Part shown: positions 53,658-60,836 of the stretch, piece after piece
Position numbering within the stretch: the stretch's first letter is position 1
How the letters are laid out: each line of letters opens with the position of its first letter
NCBI GenBank assembly: GCA_023386365.1
Contig: JAEWJX010000108.1
Span: 1 to 60,836 of the forward strand
Length of the DNA stretch: 60,836 nucleotides
Direction of reading: 5' to 3'
DNA from: Actinomycetes bacterium
GTDB lineage: Bacteria > Actinomycetota > Actinomycetes > Actinomycetales > Microbacteriaceae
The notes under the pieces: model-generated
What the model was told of the DNA's origin: nothing
Database searches by the model: none
The model's input: only the letters and a program-made list of their open reading frames with translations
Position numbers and translations under genes: made by a program

Positions 53658-54983
53658 GTGGATACCGTCCTCCTCTATGTGCTCGGCGTCGTCATCGTCG
53701 CGCTCGGCCTCGCACTCTCGATCGGTCTCCACGAACTCGGGCACCTGATCCCCGCGAAGCTGTTCAAGGTGAAGGTCGGTCAGTACATGATCGGCTTCGG
53801 GCCGACACTCTGGTCGCGCAAGAAGGGCGAGACCGAGTACGGGGTGAAGGCGGTCCCGCTCGGAGGCTACATCTCGATGGCCGGCATGTACCCGCCGGCG
53901 AAGGACGGCTCCGGTGCCCGCACCGCCAGCACCGGGTTCCTCGACACCCTGGTGCAGGACGCCCGCGACCAGTCCGCCGAGACCATCACCCCGGGCGACG
54001 AAGACCGCGTCTTCTACAAGCTGCCGGTGCACAAGCGCATCATCATCATGCTCGGCGGCCCGTTCGCGAACCTGCTGATCGCGATCGTGCTGTACGGCGT
54101 GGTGCTCTGCGGCTTCGGCATCCCGCAGTACTCGACGACCCTCGGCGTGGTGAACGAGTGCATCGCCACCTCCGCGGAGCAGACCGAATGCTCGCCCTCC
54201 GACACCGCGTCGCCGGGCGCCGCGGCAGGCCTCGAGCCGGGCGACCGGATCGTGTCGATCGACGCGGTCGCCATCACCAGCTGGGACCAGGCGACCTCGA
54301 TCATCCGCGAGAACGCCGACGACACGCTCACCTGGGTCGTCGTGCGCGACGGCGAGCAGGTCACCCTGGAGGTGACGCCCATCCTCACCGAACGCCCGGT
54401 TTTCGACGAGGCCGGTCAGCCGGTGGTCGACGAGAACGGTGATCCGGTGACCCAGCAAGTCGGGTTCGTCGGCATCTCGCCCGCCACCGAGAAGGTGCAG
54501 CAGCCCGTCACCGCGATCATGCCCGCCGTGTGGGACAACTCGGTGCGCGTGGGGGAGATCATCATCTCGCTCCCTCAGCGGCTGGTGCAGGTGGGCCAGG
54601 CGGCGTTCGGCGGCGACGAACGCGACCCGAACGGACCGATCAGCGTCGTCGGTGTGGGGCGGCTCGCGGGCGAGATCACGGCGCTCGACGAGGCGCCGGT
54701 GGCGGACCGGGCGGCGACGCTCATCCAGATGCTGGCGGCGCTCAACGTGGCGCTGTTTGTGTTCAACCTCATCCCGCTACTGCCCCTCGACGGCGGACAC
54801 GTCGCCGGAGCCCTGTGGGAGGCGATCCGCCGCCGATTCGCGAAGATGACGGGCAAACCCGACCCCGGGCCCGTCGACATCGCCAAGCTCGTCCCGGTGA
54901 CACTCGTGATCGTCGCCGTTCTCGGTCTCTCGAGCGCGCTGCTCATCTACGCCGACATCGTCAACCCGGTCACGCTGCAGTAG
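53658..54983 (+). CDS. rseP: Site-2 (M50) intramembrane metalloprotease, RseP/Rip1 type
   Basis: 441 residues from GTG 53658. Zinc site HELGH (25-29) in the first membrane helix, a PDZ domain around 185-265 (AAAGLEPGDRIVSIDAVAI), and the second active-site motif NLIPLLPLDGGH near the C-terminus. Four membrane helices fit the family. Mycobacterial Rip1 cleaves anti-sigma factors, and RseP does so in E. coli; the target here is unknown. Placement between dxr and ispG is a conserved actinobacterial arrangement. Confidence 0.95.
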   Translation: MDTVLLYVLGVVIVALGLALSIGLHELGHLIPAKLFKVKVGQYMIGFGPTLWSRKKGETEYGVKAVPLGGYISMAGMYPPAKDGSGARTASTGFLDTLVQDARDQSAETITPGDEDRVFYKLPVHKRIIIMLGGPFANLLIAIVLYGVVLCGFGIPQYSTTLGVVNECIATSAEQTECSPSDTASPGAAAGLEPGDRIVSIDAVAITSWDQATSIIRENADDTLTWVVVRDGEQVTLEVTPILTERPVFDEAGQPVVDENGDPVTQQVGFVGISPATEKVQQPVTAIMPAVWDNSVRVGEIIISLPQRLVQVGQAAFGGDERDPNGPISVVGVGRLAGEITALDEAPVADRAATLIQMLAALNVALFVFNLIPLLPLDGGHVAGALWEAIRRRFAKMTGKPDPGPVDIAKLVPVTLVIVAVLGLSSALLIYADIVNPVTLQ

Positions 54984-55028
54984 GTCGCCTCTGGCCCCGT
55001 GACGGTGGGCGGTGCCAGGATGCCGACC

Positions 55029-55628
55029 ATGGACGAGGACCTCCGGGTGGTGCCCGCGAACCAGGCCAGCTGGGACGACCTGCAGACCGTATTCGGCGAG
55101 CGGGGTGAGGCGGCGCGCTGCCAATGCCAGTGGTTCCTCCTCCGCGACAAGGAGTTCACCCACACACCCCGTGAGGTGCTCGGAAGCCGCCTGCGCGAGC
55201 AGACATCATGCGGGCACCCGCAGGCGGAGTCGACGACCGGCGTGGTCGCCTACCTGGGTGACGAGCCGGTCGGGTGGTGTGCCGTGGAACCACGCTCCCA
55301 CTACATCCGGCTGGCCGCGACGCGCGTCCCCTGGGCGGGCCGCGACGAGGATCCGACCGACGACGGCGTGTGGGCGGTCGTGTGCTTCACGGTGCGGGTC
55401 GGGTTCCGGCGGCAGGGCGTCAGCACGGCGCTCGCGGTCGCCGCCGTCGAGTACGCGCGAGCGAACGGTGCACGCGCCGTCGAGGGGTACCCGAAAGAGC
55501 TCGCCCCCGGCAAGCAGGAGATCTGGGGAGAGCTCTACGTGGGCACGCCGAGCATGTTCGAGGCGGCCGGCATGCGGGTCGTGTCACGACCCACCCTGCG
55601 CCGCCTCGTCATGCGCCGCGAGTTCTAG
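55029..55628 (+). CDS. GNAT-family acetyltransferase
   Basis: 199 residues from ATG 55029; ATG 55020 is three codons earlier. The acetyl-CoA loop appears as VRVGFRRQGVSTALAVAAVEYA. The N-terminal half has a CQCQWF cysteine motif and the substrate side is unrecognised. GNAT enzymes acetylate small molecules, antibiotics or proteins. Its stop codon overlaps that of the convergent LtrA gene. Confidence 0.8.
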   Translation: MDEDLRVVPANQASWDDLQTVFGERGEAARCQCQWFLLRDKEFTHTPREVLGSRLREQTSCGHPQAESTTGVVAYLGDEPVGWCAVEPRSHYIRLAATRVPWAGRDEDPTDDGVWAVVCFTVRVGFRRQGVSTALAVAAVEYARANGARAVEGYPKELAPGKQEIWGELYVGTPSMFEAAGMRVVSRPTLRRLVMRREF

Positions 55629-56866
55629 TCGAGCAGCTGCGCGAGACGCTCCGCCTGGTGCCGGTGCCCGACGGTCTCGTAGCCGACGATGACGACGACG
55701 GGTGCCAGCACGACGAGCGACAACCAGACCGTCAACGGCGCGCCCCATCCGGCGGCCAGGATCGACAGGATGAGAATCACGGTCGCGCCGCCGAAGAGCA
55801 GCAGATGGAACGGGTCGAACGCGCCGATGAGGATCGAGTAGAGCACGAAGAACGCGACCAGCAGAACGATCACGGGGACGGCGATGGCCGCCGCCACCGC
55901 GGCCGCATCCAGCGGGGTCTCGCCTTCGGTGGCCATCGCGGCCACGTCGAGTCCGGCTCCGGTGGCGACCAGCGCTCCGAAGACCACGATGTGCCCGTAC
56001 CCCCACACGAAGCCGCGGCCGCGGAACCGGGCCAGCAGTTCGCCCGACGGCATCATGAAGTACACCCACCAGAGGGCGAACGCGAGAGCCGTGCCCGCGA
56101 ATCCGACCACGCCGGCATCCGCGGTCCAGCCCGACTCCTGCACGATCGCGTTGATCGTCGTCGCGGTTCCGAGGATGACCTCGCCGAGGGTGATGATCAC
56201 GAGCAGCGAGTAGCGTTCGGCGATGTGGTGCGGATGCCAGGGGGTGCCCACGAAGCGCCTCTCCGCGACGATCGGTCCGATCGTCTCGATCAGGTACAAC
56301 GGCACCGCCGCCAGCAGGCCGATCGCCAGCGGAGGGTGGCTGAGGCCGAGCGCGATCCAGCCGAGCTGCGCCACCGACAGCGACACGATGAACGCGATCG
56401 CCGCCGAACGGTGCACCGGGTCCTGGACGGCGACCCGGATCCACAGCGCCAGCATGCCGAGGCGCATGATCACGTACCCGATCACCACGACTCCGGGGTC
56501 GAGGTGCCCCTCCTCGATGCTGTGGAACACGTCCGGCACACCCAGGCTCAGAATGAGCACGCCCACCATCTGCACCAGGGTCATGACCCGCACGAACCAG
56601 TCGTCGGTGTCGAACGCCGACGCCCACCACGCGTAGTTGATCCACGCCCAGCTCACCGCGAAGGTCGAGAACGCGAAGGCGAGGAGCCCGCTTCCGGCGT
56701 GCCCTTCGGCGATCGCGTGGGCGAGTTGCACCGAGGTGGAGCCGAAGGCGATCACGAACGTGAGGTCGAACAGCAGTTCCAGGGGGCTCGCCGCGCGATG
56801 GGGCTCGTTCGGGTCGCGCCCGACGGTGGGTCGAAGTCGGTGGTGGAGGGGCGCGCGCGTGGTCAC
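55625..56866 (-). CDS. Low temperature requirement protein A family membrane protein
   Basis: 413 residues from a GTG start, with about eleven membrane helices. The family hallmark LELLFDLTFVIAFG is near the N-terminus and FVGTPWHPHHIAERYSLLVI with LGEVILG is in the middle. LtrA was first linked to low-temperature growth in Listeria; biochemical function is unknown. It is divergent from ispG and has a leaderless -10. Confidence 0.88.
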   Translation of the reverse strand: MTTRAPLHHRLRPTVGRDPNEPHRAASPLELLFDLTFVIAFGSTSVQLAHAIAEGHAGSGLLAFAFSTFAVSWAWINYAWWASAFDTDDWFVRVMTLVQMVGVLILSLGVPDVFHSIEEGHLDPGVVVIGYVIMRLGMLALWIRVAVQDPVHRSAAIAFIVSLSVAQLGWIALGLSHPPLAIGLLAAVPLYLIETIGPIVAERRFVGTPWHPHHIAERYSLLVIITLGEVILGTATTINAIVQESGWTADAGVVGFAGTALAFALWWVYFMMPSGELLARFRGRGFVWGYGHIVVFGALVATGAGLDVAAMATEGETPLDAAAVAAAIAVPVIVLLVAFFVLYSILIGAFDPFHLLLFGGATVILILSILAAGWGAPLTVWLSLVVLAPVVVIVGYETVGHRHQAERLAQLLD

Positions 56867-56872
56867 GGCGCG

Positions 56873-56878
56873 AGGATA
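56873..56878 (-). promoter_or_regulatory. Leaderless -10 element of the LtrA gene
   Basis: On the minus strand TATCCT is followed by six bases (CGCGCC) and the GTG start at 56866. Confidence 0.58.
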
Positions 56879-56931
56879 CTGCGCCCGGCGGCGTCGCGGC
56901 GCGTACCCCGGCAGTCCACAGCCACCGGACC

Positions 56932-56937
56932 TAAGCT
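56932..56937 (+). promoter_or_regulatory. Leaderless -10 element of ispG
   Basis: TAAGCT ends six bases before the GTG at 56944; no ribosome site is present, which supports this GTG as the start. Confidence 0.6.
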
Positions 56938-56943
56938 GGGCGG

Positions 56944-58098
56944 GTGCCTGCTGTGAATATCGGGATGCCGAAGCCTCCCCCCGAGGTCCTCGCTCCGCGC
57001 CGCGTATCGCGCCAGATCAAGGTGGGCAAGGTGCTCGTCGGCGGCGACGCCCCGGTGAGCGTCCAGTCGATGACGACGACGCCCACGACGAACATCAACG
57101 CGACGCTGCAGCAGATCGCCGAGCTCACCGCATCCGGCTGCGACATCGTGCGCGTCGCGGTGCCGAGCCAGGACGACGCGGATGTGCTGCACATCATCGC
57201 GAAGAAGAGCCAGATCCCGGTCATCGCCGACATCCATTTCCAGCCGAAGTACGTGTTCCAGGCGATCGACGCCGGGTGCGCGGCGGTGCGCGTGAATCCG
57301 GGCAACATCCGCAAGTTCGACGACCAGGTGGGTGCGATCGCGAAGGCGGCATCGGATGCGGGTGTGAGTCTGCGCATCGGCGTGAACGCCGGCTCGCTCG
57401 ACCCGCGCCTGCTCGAGAAGTACGGAAAAGCCACCCCGGAGGCGCTCGTGGAGAGCGCGGTGTGGGAGGCGAGCCTCTTCGAGGAGCACGACTTCCACGA
57501 CTTCAAGATCTCGGTGAAGCACAACGACCCCATCGTGATGGTGAAGGCCTACCGGCTCCTGGCCGAGCGGGGCGACTGGCCCCTGCACCTCGGTGTCACC
57601 GAGGCGGGCCCCGAGTTCCAGGGCACCATCAAGTCGGCGACGGCGTTCGGCATCCTCCTGTCGGAGGGCATCGGCGACACGATTCGCGTCTCCCTGTCGG
57701 CGCCGCCGGCGCAGGAGGTGAAGGTGGGCCTGCAGATCCTGCAGTCGCTGAACCTGCGGGAGCGCAAGCTCGAGATCGTGTCGTGCCCGTCGTGCGGCCG
57801 TGCGCAGGTCGACGTGTACACGCTCGCGAACGACGTCACCGCCGGACTCGAGGGTATGACGGTGCCGTTGCGGGTCGCCGTGATGGGATGCGTCGTCAAC
57901 GGCCCCGGCGAGGCGCGCGAGGCCGACCTGGGTGTCGCCTCCGGCAACGGCAAGGGTCAGATCTTCGTGAAGGGCGAGGTCATCAAGACGGTGCCCGAGT
58001 CCGAGATCGTCGCCACCCTCATCGCGGAGGCGAACCGCATCGCCGACGAGATGGGCGCGGATGCGCCGATCGGCGCTCCTGAGGTCGTCACGAGCTGA
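56944..58098 (+). CDS. ispG: 4-hydroxy-3-methylbut-2-enyl diphosphate synthase
   Basis: Penultimate MEP-pathway enzyme, converting MEcPP to HMBPP with a [4Fe-4S] cluster. 384 residues with SVQSMTTTPT near the N-terminus, VRVNPGNIRKFDDQ, cluster ligands Cys281 and Cys284 in SCPSCGR and Cys316 in MGCVVNGPGEA. The length fits the actinobacterial form without the insert domain found in plants. It has its own leaderless promoter, divergent from LtrA. Confidence 0.97.
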   Translation: MPAVNIGMPKPPPEVLAPRRVSRQIKVGKVLVGGDAPVSVQSMTTTPTTNINATLQQIAELTASGCDIVRVAVPSQDDADVLHIIAKKSQIPVIADIHFQPKYVFQAIDAGCAAVRVNPGNIRKFDDQVGAIAKAASDAGVSLRIGVNAGSLDPRLLEKYGKATPEALVESAVWEASLFEEHDFHDFKISVKHNDPIVMVKAYRLLAERGDWPLHLGVTEAGPEFQGTIKSATAFGILLSEGIGDTIRVSLSAPPAQEVKVGLQILQSLNLRERKLEIVSCPSCGRAQVDVYTLANDVTAGLEGMTVPLRVAVMGCVVNGPGEAREADLGVASGNGKGQIFVKGEVIKTVPESEIVATLIAEANRIADEMGADAPIGAPEVVTS

Positions 58099-58255
58099 CG
58101 GGCGACTCCGGCGTGGCCCCAGTTCGGGGGTGACGCGGGGGCATCGTTTGCGCGATGGCCGTCGAGTCGTGCTGTCGACCGCTAGGTTGTTCGCAGGTCG
58201 TGGAGCTACCCGCCTCGACCGCCACCACCCACCTCGTAGCCGATGGAGAAGACCC

Positions 58256-59155
58256 GTGTCTCGATCCACCCGTAAACTTGCTGCCGCCATCGCGGCCGCC
58301 GTCGCCGTTGCTGTGCCGCTCGTCGCCGCCGCCCCTGCTTCCGCCCTGACGACGGGCGACCAGGTGGTGTTCCTTTCGAACTCCTCGTACACCGACGTGG
58401 GTGAAGAGGACGCGACCATGATCGCGGGGCTCGAGGCGAGTGGTGCCACCGTGACCGTGTGGGACGGCGGAGACTTCGGTCTGGCCGCGTTCGAGGCCGC
58501 ATTGACCGACGACGTCGACGCGTTCGTGATCCCGGAGTCGGACGGCGTCGACGGCATGTTCAGTCCTGACGCGCTCGCGTACCTCACTGAGTGGGTGACC
58601 GACGGCGGACGGCTGGTGCTCGGATACTTCATCCAGTACTCCGGCCTCATCTCAGCTGTCACCGGCCTCGACTACTCCGCGCAGTGGAACAGCTACGGAG
58701 CCGACGAGTGGACGTCGGTCTCGACCGATGCCACCCTCCCCGCCGCCGTGAACTACGTCAGCGCGACGACCTCCATCGTCTACTCCGACTGGGACGCAAC
58801 GCTGCTCGCCGGCTTCACGCCGCTCTACGTCGCCAACGACCCGGACCAGGGCGATCACGCTGTGGTCGCGCGCTGGGCGGTCGGCAGCGGTGCCATCTAC
58901 GGCTTCGGATGGGACTGGTACCCGGACGAGGAGGTTGACCCGGCCTTCCTCGCGGCCTGGAACGCGGCGCTCACGGGCGTCGTCGATGCGGCCGCCGCGG
59001 TTGAGCCGGAGGCCCCTGTCGTGCCTGAGGCTCCTCAGCTCGCCGCGACCGGCACCGAGGCGGCCCCGTTCGCCTTCGCCGCGCTGGCGCTCGTGCTCGG
59101 TGGTGCAGCTCTCGTGCTGGTGCGTCGCCGTGCGGTGCGCGCCGACGCGAACTGA
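58256..59155 (+). CDS. Sortase-anchored surface protein (LAATG), paralogue 1
   Basis: 299 residues from GTG 58256 with a GGAGAA ribosome site; the open frame running in from 58061 is not coding. A Sec signal peptide (about 1-35, ending APASA) precedes a 220-residue extracellular domain with a flavodoxin/ThuA-like strand order (VVFLSNSSYTDVG, VDAFVIPESDG, GGRLVLGYF). The C-terminal sorting signal is LAATG at 262-266, a hydrophobic helix, and RRR. LAXTG motifs are typical substrates of class E sortases. Ligand or enzyme function is unknown. Shares many positions with the protein at 59879. Confidence 0.85.
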   Translation: MSRSTRKLAAAIAAAVAVAVPLVAAAPASALTTGDQVVFLSNSSYTDVGEEDATMIAGLEASGATVTVWDGGDFGLAAFEAALTDDVDAFVIPESDGVDGMFSPDALAYLTEWVTDGGRLVLGYFIQYSGLISAVTGLDYSAQWNSYGADEWTSVSTDATLPAAVNYVSATTSIVYSDWDATLLAGFTPLYVANDPDQGDHAVVARWAVGSGAIYGFGWDWYPDEEVDPAFLAAWNAALTGVVDAAAAVEPEAPVVPEAPQLAATGTEAAPFAFAALALVLGGAALVLVRRRAVRADAN

Positions 59156-59173
59156 CCACGACGCAACGATGAC

Positions 59174-59203
59174 AGGGCCGTCCCGAGGGGCGGCCCTTTC
59201 TCG
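59174..59203 (+). terminator. Intrinsic terminator after surface protein paralogue 1
   Basis: A 7-bp stem AGGGCCG / CGGCCCT (59174-59180 with 59191-59197), a ten-base loop and a following TTTCTCG. Confidence 0.65.
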
Positions 59204-59260
59204 TACTCGTGGCCGGCGATCTGTCCGAAACGTTGGGTGGCCGTACGCCCTGGACGCATC

Positions 59261-59266
59261 TACCGT
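59261..59266 (+). promoter_or_regulatory. Leaderless -10 element of the small lipoprotein gene
   Basis: TACCGT ends six bases before ATG 59273; this supports that ATG rather than the in-frame one at 59237. Confidence 0.55.
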
Positions 59267-59272
59267 GAGGGC

Positions 59273-59785
59273 ATGCGCATCCGGTCCGTCGTCGCCTCCG
59301 CCAGCGTGCTCGCCTTCGCCGTCGCGCTCTCCGGGTGCGCGGCGCTCGGCACGACGACCGCGCAGACGTGCGTGAGCTGGGTCGATTTCGAGGACCCGCA
59401 GGCCATGTTCGACGACGCGACCATCGTGGTGGTGGGCGTCGCGGATCCCGCGGACGGCAGCGTCGAGCTGCTTTCGGGCCCGGCCGAGCGTCATCGGATC
59501 GCCGTCGAGGAGGTCGTCAAGGGCGACTTCGCGGGTGATGAGCTGTGGGCGGCCGCCCCGCGTGACTACTGCGTCGCGGAACCTCCGCAGCCTGTCGACG
59601 ATCCGATCCCGACGGGGGAGCGGGTGCTGCTGTTCCTCCACCCGGCGAGCGCCGAGCCGGTGCGCGCGGGCGAGGAACCGGCGACCGCGGATGTGGAGGC
59701 GTGGTCGACGCTGACCCCTCTCGACGGCGTGGTGGTACTCCCGGCCGGAGCCGAGCTCCCGGTGATGACCCCCGAAGTGGGGTAG
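59273..59785 (+). CDS. Small putative lipoprotein
   Basis: 170 residues from ATG 59273. A lipoprotein signal ends in LSGC (Cys22). The mature part begins with a threonine-rich segment and contains DATIVVVGVADPADGSVEL and VVKGDFAGDELW, consistent with a small beta-barrel (OB or FN3-like) domain. I do not recognise the family. It sits between two paralogous surface-protein genes, transcribed from its own leaderless promoter. Confidence 0.75.
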   Translation: MRIRSVVASASVLAFAVALSGCAALGTTTAQTCVSWVDFEDPQAMFDDATIVVVGVADPADGSVELLSGPAERHRIAVEEVVKGDFAGDELWAAAPRDYCVAEPPQPVDDPIPTGERVLLFLHPASAEPVRAGEEPATADVEAWSTLTPLDGVVVLPAGAELPVMTPEVG

Positions 59786-59878
59786 CGACTTCGAGTAATA
59801 GGGCGGATGTCGGGTCCCCCGCACCGATAGCTTCGGACTGCCCTAGATCTTTCCGACCACCACTCGAACAGGACACCT

Positions 59879-60808
59879 GTGACCCGCTCACTCCGTGCTG
59901 TCGCGATCGGCGCTGCGCTCGCCATTGCCGCGACCCCCTTCCTCGGCCTCACTGCCGCCACCGCCGCTCCCGGCCAGGCCGTTCTCGTCTTCGCCAACGG
60001 CGCCGTCTCGGACGACAACCCGGGTGCGGAGATCGATCAGACGATCGCCGGCCTCGAGGCGAACGACGCGACCGTCACCACCTTCGACGGCGGCGACGGG
60101 TCGGCGGCCGCGTGGACCGCCGCTCTCACCGACATCGATGTGCTCGTCTTCCCGGAAGCGGAACGCGGTCAGCCGTACTACACGCCCGGCGGCACCGCGT
60201 GGATCAGCGACGACGCTGTGGCTGTGATTGCCGGCTGGACCGAGGCGGGCGGCGACGTCATCCTCATGGGCACCATCCTCTCCAACGCCCCGGCCGTGCT
60301 CCTCGATGCGCTCTCCGGTCTCGACTTCTCAAGCGTCTGGGCGGTCGACGACGGCGGTACCCCGCTCCAGCTCGTCGACCCGACGACTGGTCTCCCCGCC
60401 GAGCTTGAGTACGCCGACGGCACGTACCCGATCATCGATGTCGACAGCTGGCCTGCCGCGCTCACGGATGGCCTCACGCCGATCTACCTGACCGCCGACG
60501 GCACCGGCCTGGGCATCGGGCGCTGGACCCTCGGGGCCGGCTCGTTCTCGTACTACGCCTGGGACTTCTTCCCCTGGTTCGATCCGTCCGTCCCCGAGAC
60601 CCTCGAAGTCGTCGAGGCCTGGTACGCAGCCCTCGGTGAGCTGCTCGACCTGGCGCTCGGCCAGGTCGTCGAGCCCGAGCCGGAGCCCGCCGCGGCACCC
60701 GAGCTCGCGGCCACCGGATTCGACGCCGCGGGCGCGGTCATCGCCGGCGCGCTGCTGCTCGCGGGCGCTGCGCTGATCGTCGTGCGCCGACGGGCGACCG
60801 TCTCCTGA
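59879..60808 (+). CDS. Sortase-anchored surface protein (LAATG), paralogue 2
   Basis: 309 residues from GTG 59879. Sec signal (about 1-30), an extracellular domain related to the protein at 58256 (shared IAGLEA, ATVT, DGGD and a Trp-rich WDFFPW / WDWYPD near the end of the domain), a Glu-Pro linker, and the sorting signal LAATG at 276-280 followed by a hydrophobic helix and RRR. It lacks paralogue 1's Tyr/Ser-rich stretch. No sortase gene is in the window. Function unknown. Confidence 0.84.
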   Translation: MTRSLRAVAIGAALAIAATPFLGLTAATAAPGQAVLVFANGAVSDDNPGAEIDQTIAGLEANDATVTTFDGGDGSAAAWTAALTDIDVLVFPEAERGQPYYTPGGTAWISDDAVAVIAGWTEAGGDVILMGTILSNAPAVLLDALSGLDFSSVWAVDDGGTPLQLVDPTTGLPAELEYADGTYPIIDVDSWPAALTDGLTPIYLTADGTGLGIGRWTLGAGSFSYYAWDFFPWFDPSVPETLEVVEAWYAALGELLDLALGQVVEPEPEPAAAPELAATGFDAAGAVIAGALLLAGAALIVVRRRATVS

Positions 60809-60836
60809 CATCCGATCCTTTCGCACGGCGGGTCAC

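Noticed and set aside
58061..58255. N-terminal 65-codon extension of surface protein paralogue 1
   Set aside because: It overlaps the end of ispG, is Arg-rich and would bury the Sec signal; GTG 58256 has a ribosome site.

Overview
The window is a gap-free, gene-dense stretch of a very high-GC chromosome. Gene content and style point to an actinobacterium, most likely family Microbacteriaceae: an F1 operon ending in a very short AtpC, a dxr-M50 protease-ispG neighbourhood, many GTG starts, ATGA/GTGA stop-start overlaps, LAATG-type sorting signals and frequent leaderless promoters. The family assignment is inference. I found no tRNA, rRNA, CRISPR array, insertion sequence or phage gene, and no intergenic gap longer than about 200 bases.

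Layout. 1-4508: 3' part of the ATP synthase operon (end of atpH, then atpA, atpG, atpD, atpC). 4553-8606: small housekeeping genes (P-loop kinase, YaaA, alkylation repair pair ogt-tag, aldo/keto reductase, TspO). 8660-13456: first half of an amine-catabolism set (FAD oxidoreductase, class III aminotransferase, Lrp-type regulator, divergent aldehyde dehydrogenase). 13529-30545: a 17-kb nine-gene operon (FHA, PP2C phosphatase, transmembrane Ser/Thr kinase, 1980-residue Ig/FN3 surface protein, MoxR ATPase, DUF58, transglutaminase-like protein, zinc-ribbon/FHA, EccC-like FtsK/SpoIIIE ATPase). 30503-39639: second half of the amine set (alanine dehydrogenase, polyamine ABC transporter potDABC plus an aminotransferase, asparaginase, gabT). 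39720-42390: OsmC, a membrane HELLH-motif protein with a 21-residue leader ORF, an FKBP lipoprotein. 42584-51452: oligopeptide-type ABC transporter, ROK regulator, GH4 glycosidase and BadF/BadG-type sugar kinase. 51473-58098: dxr, DUF2330-like protein, M50 protease, GNAT, LtrA, ispG. 58256-60808: two paralogous LAATG-anchored surface proteins flanking a lipoprotein.

How the genes work together. The two amine blocks form a plausible route: polyamine uptake, transamination to an aminoaldehyde, oxidation to GABA, transamination by GabT, with alanine dehydrogenase recycling the alanine made by pyruvate-dependent transamination. A half-site GAWTYCGT recurs in the three divergent control regions of these blocks, which suggests one Lrp-type regulon interrupted by the kinase/Ig operon.

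The 17-kb operon is the most interesting system. It resembles, from memory, the Bifidobacterium PFNA cluster (kinase, FN3 protein, AAA ATPase, DUF58, transglutaminase). Here it also carries an EccC/EssC-like ATPase with no WXG100 gene or other type VII component in the window, and its transglutaminase-like protein has lost the catalytic Cys and His. I read it as a phospho-regulated cell-surface assembly or export module; this is inference.
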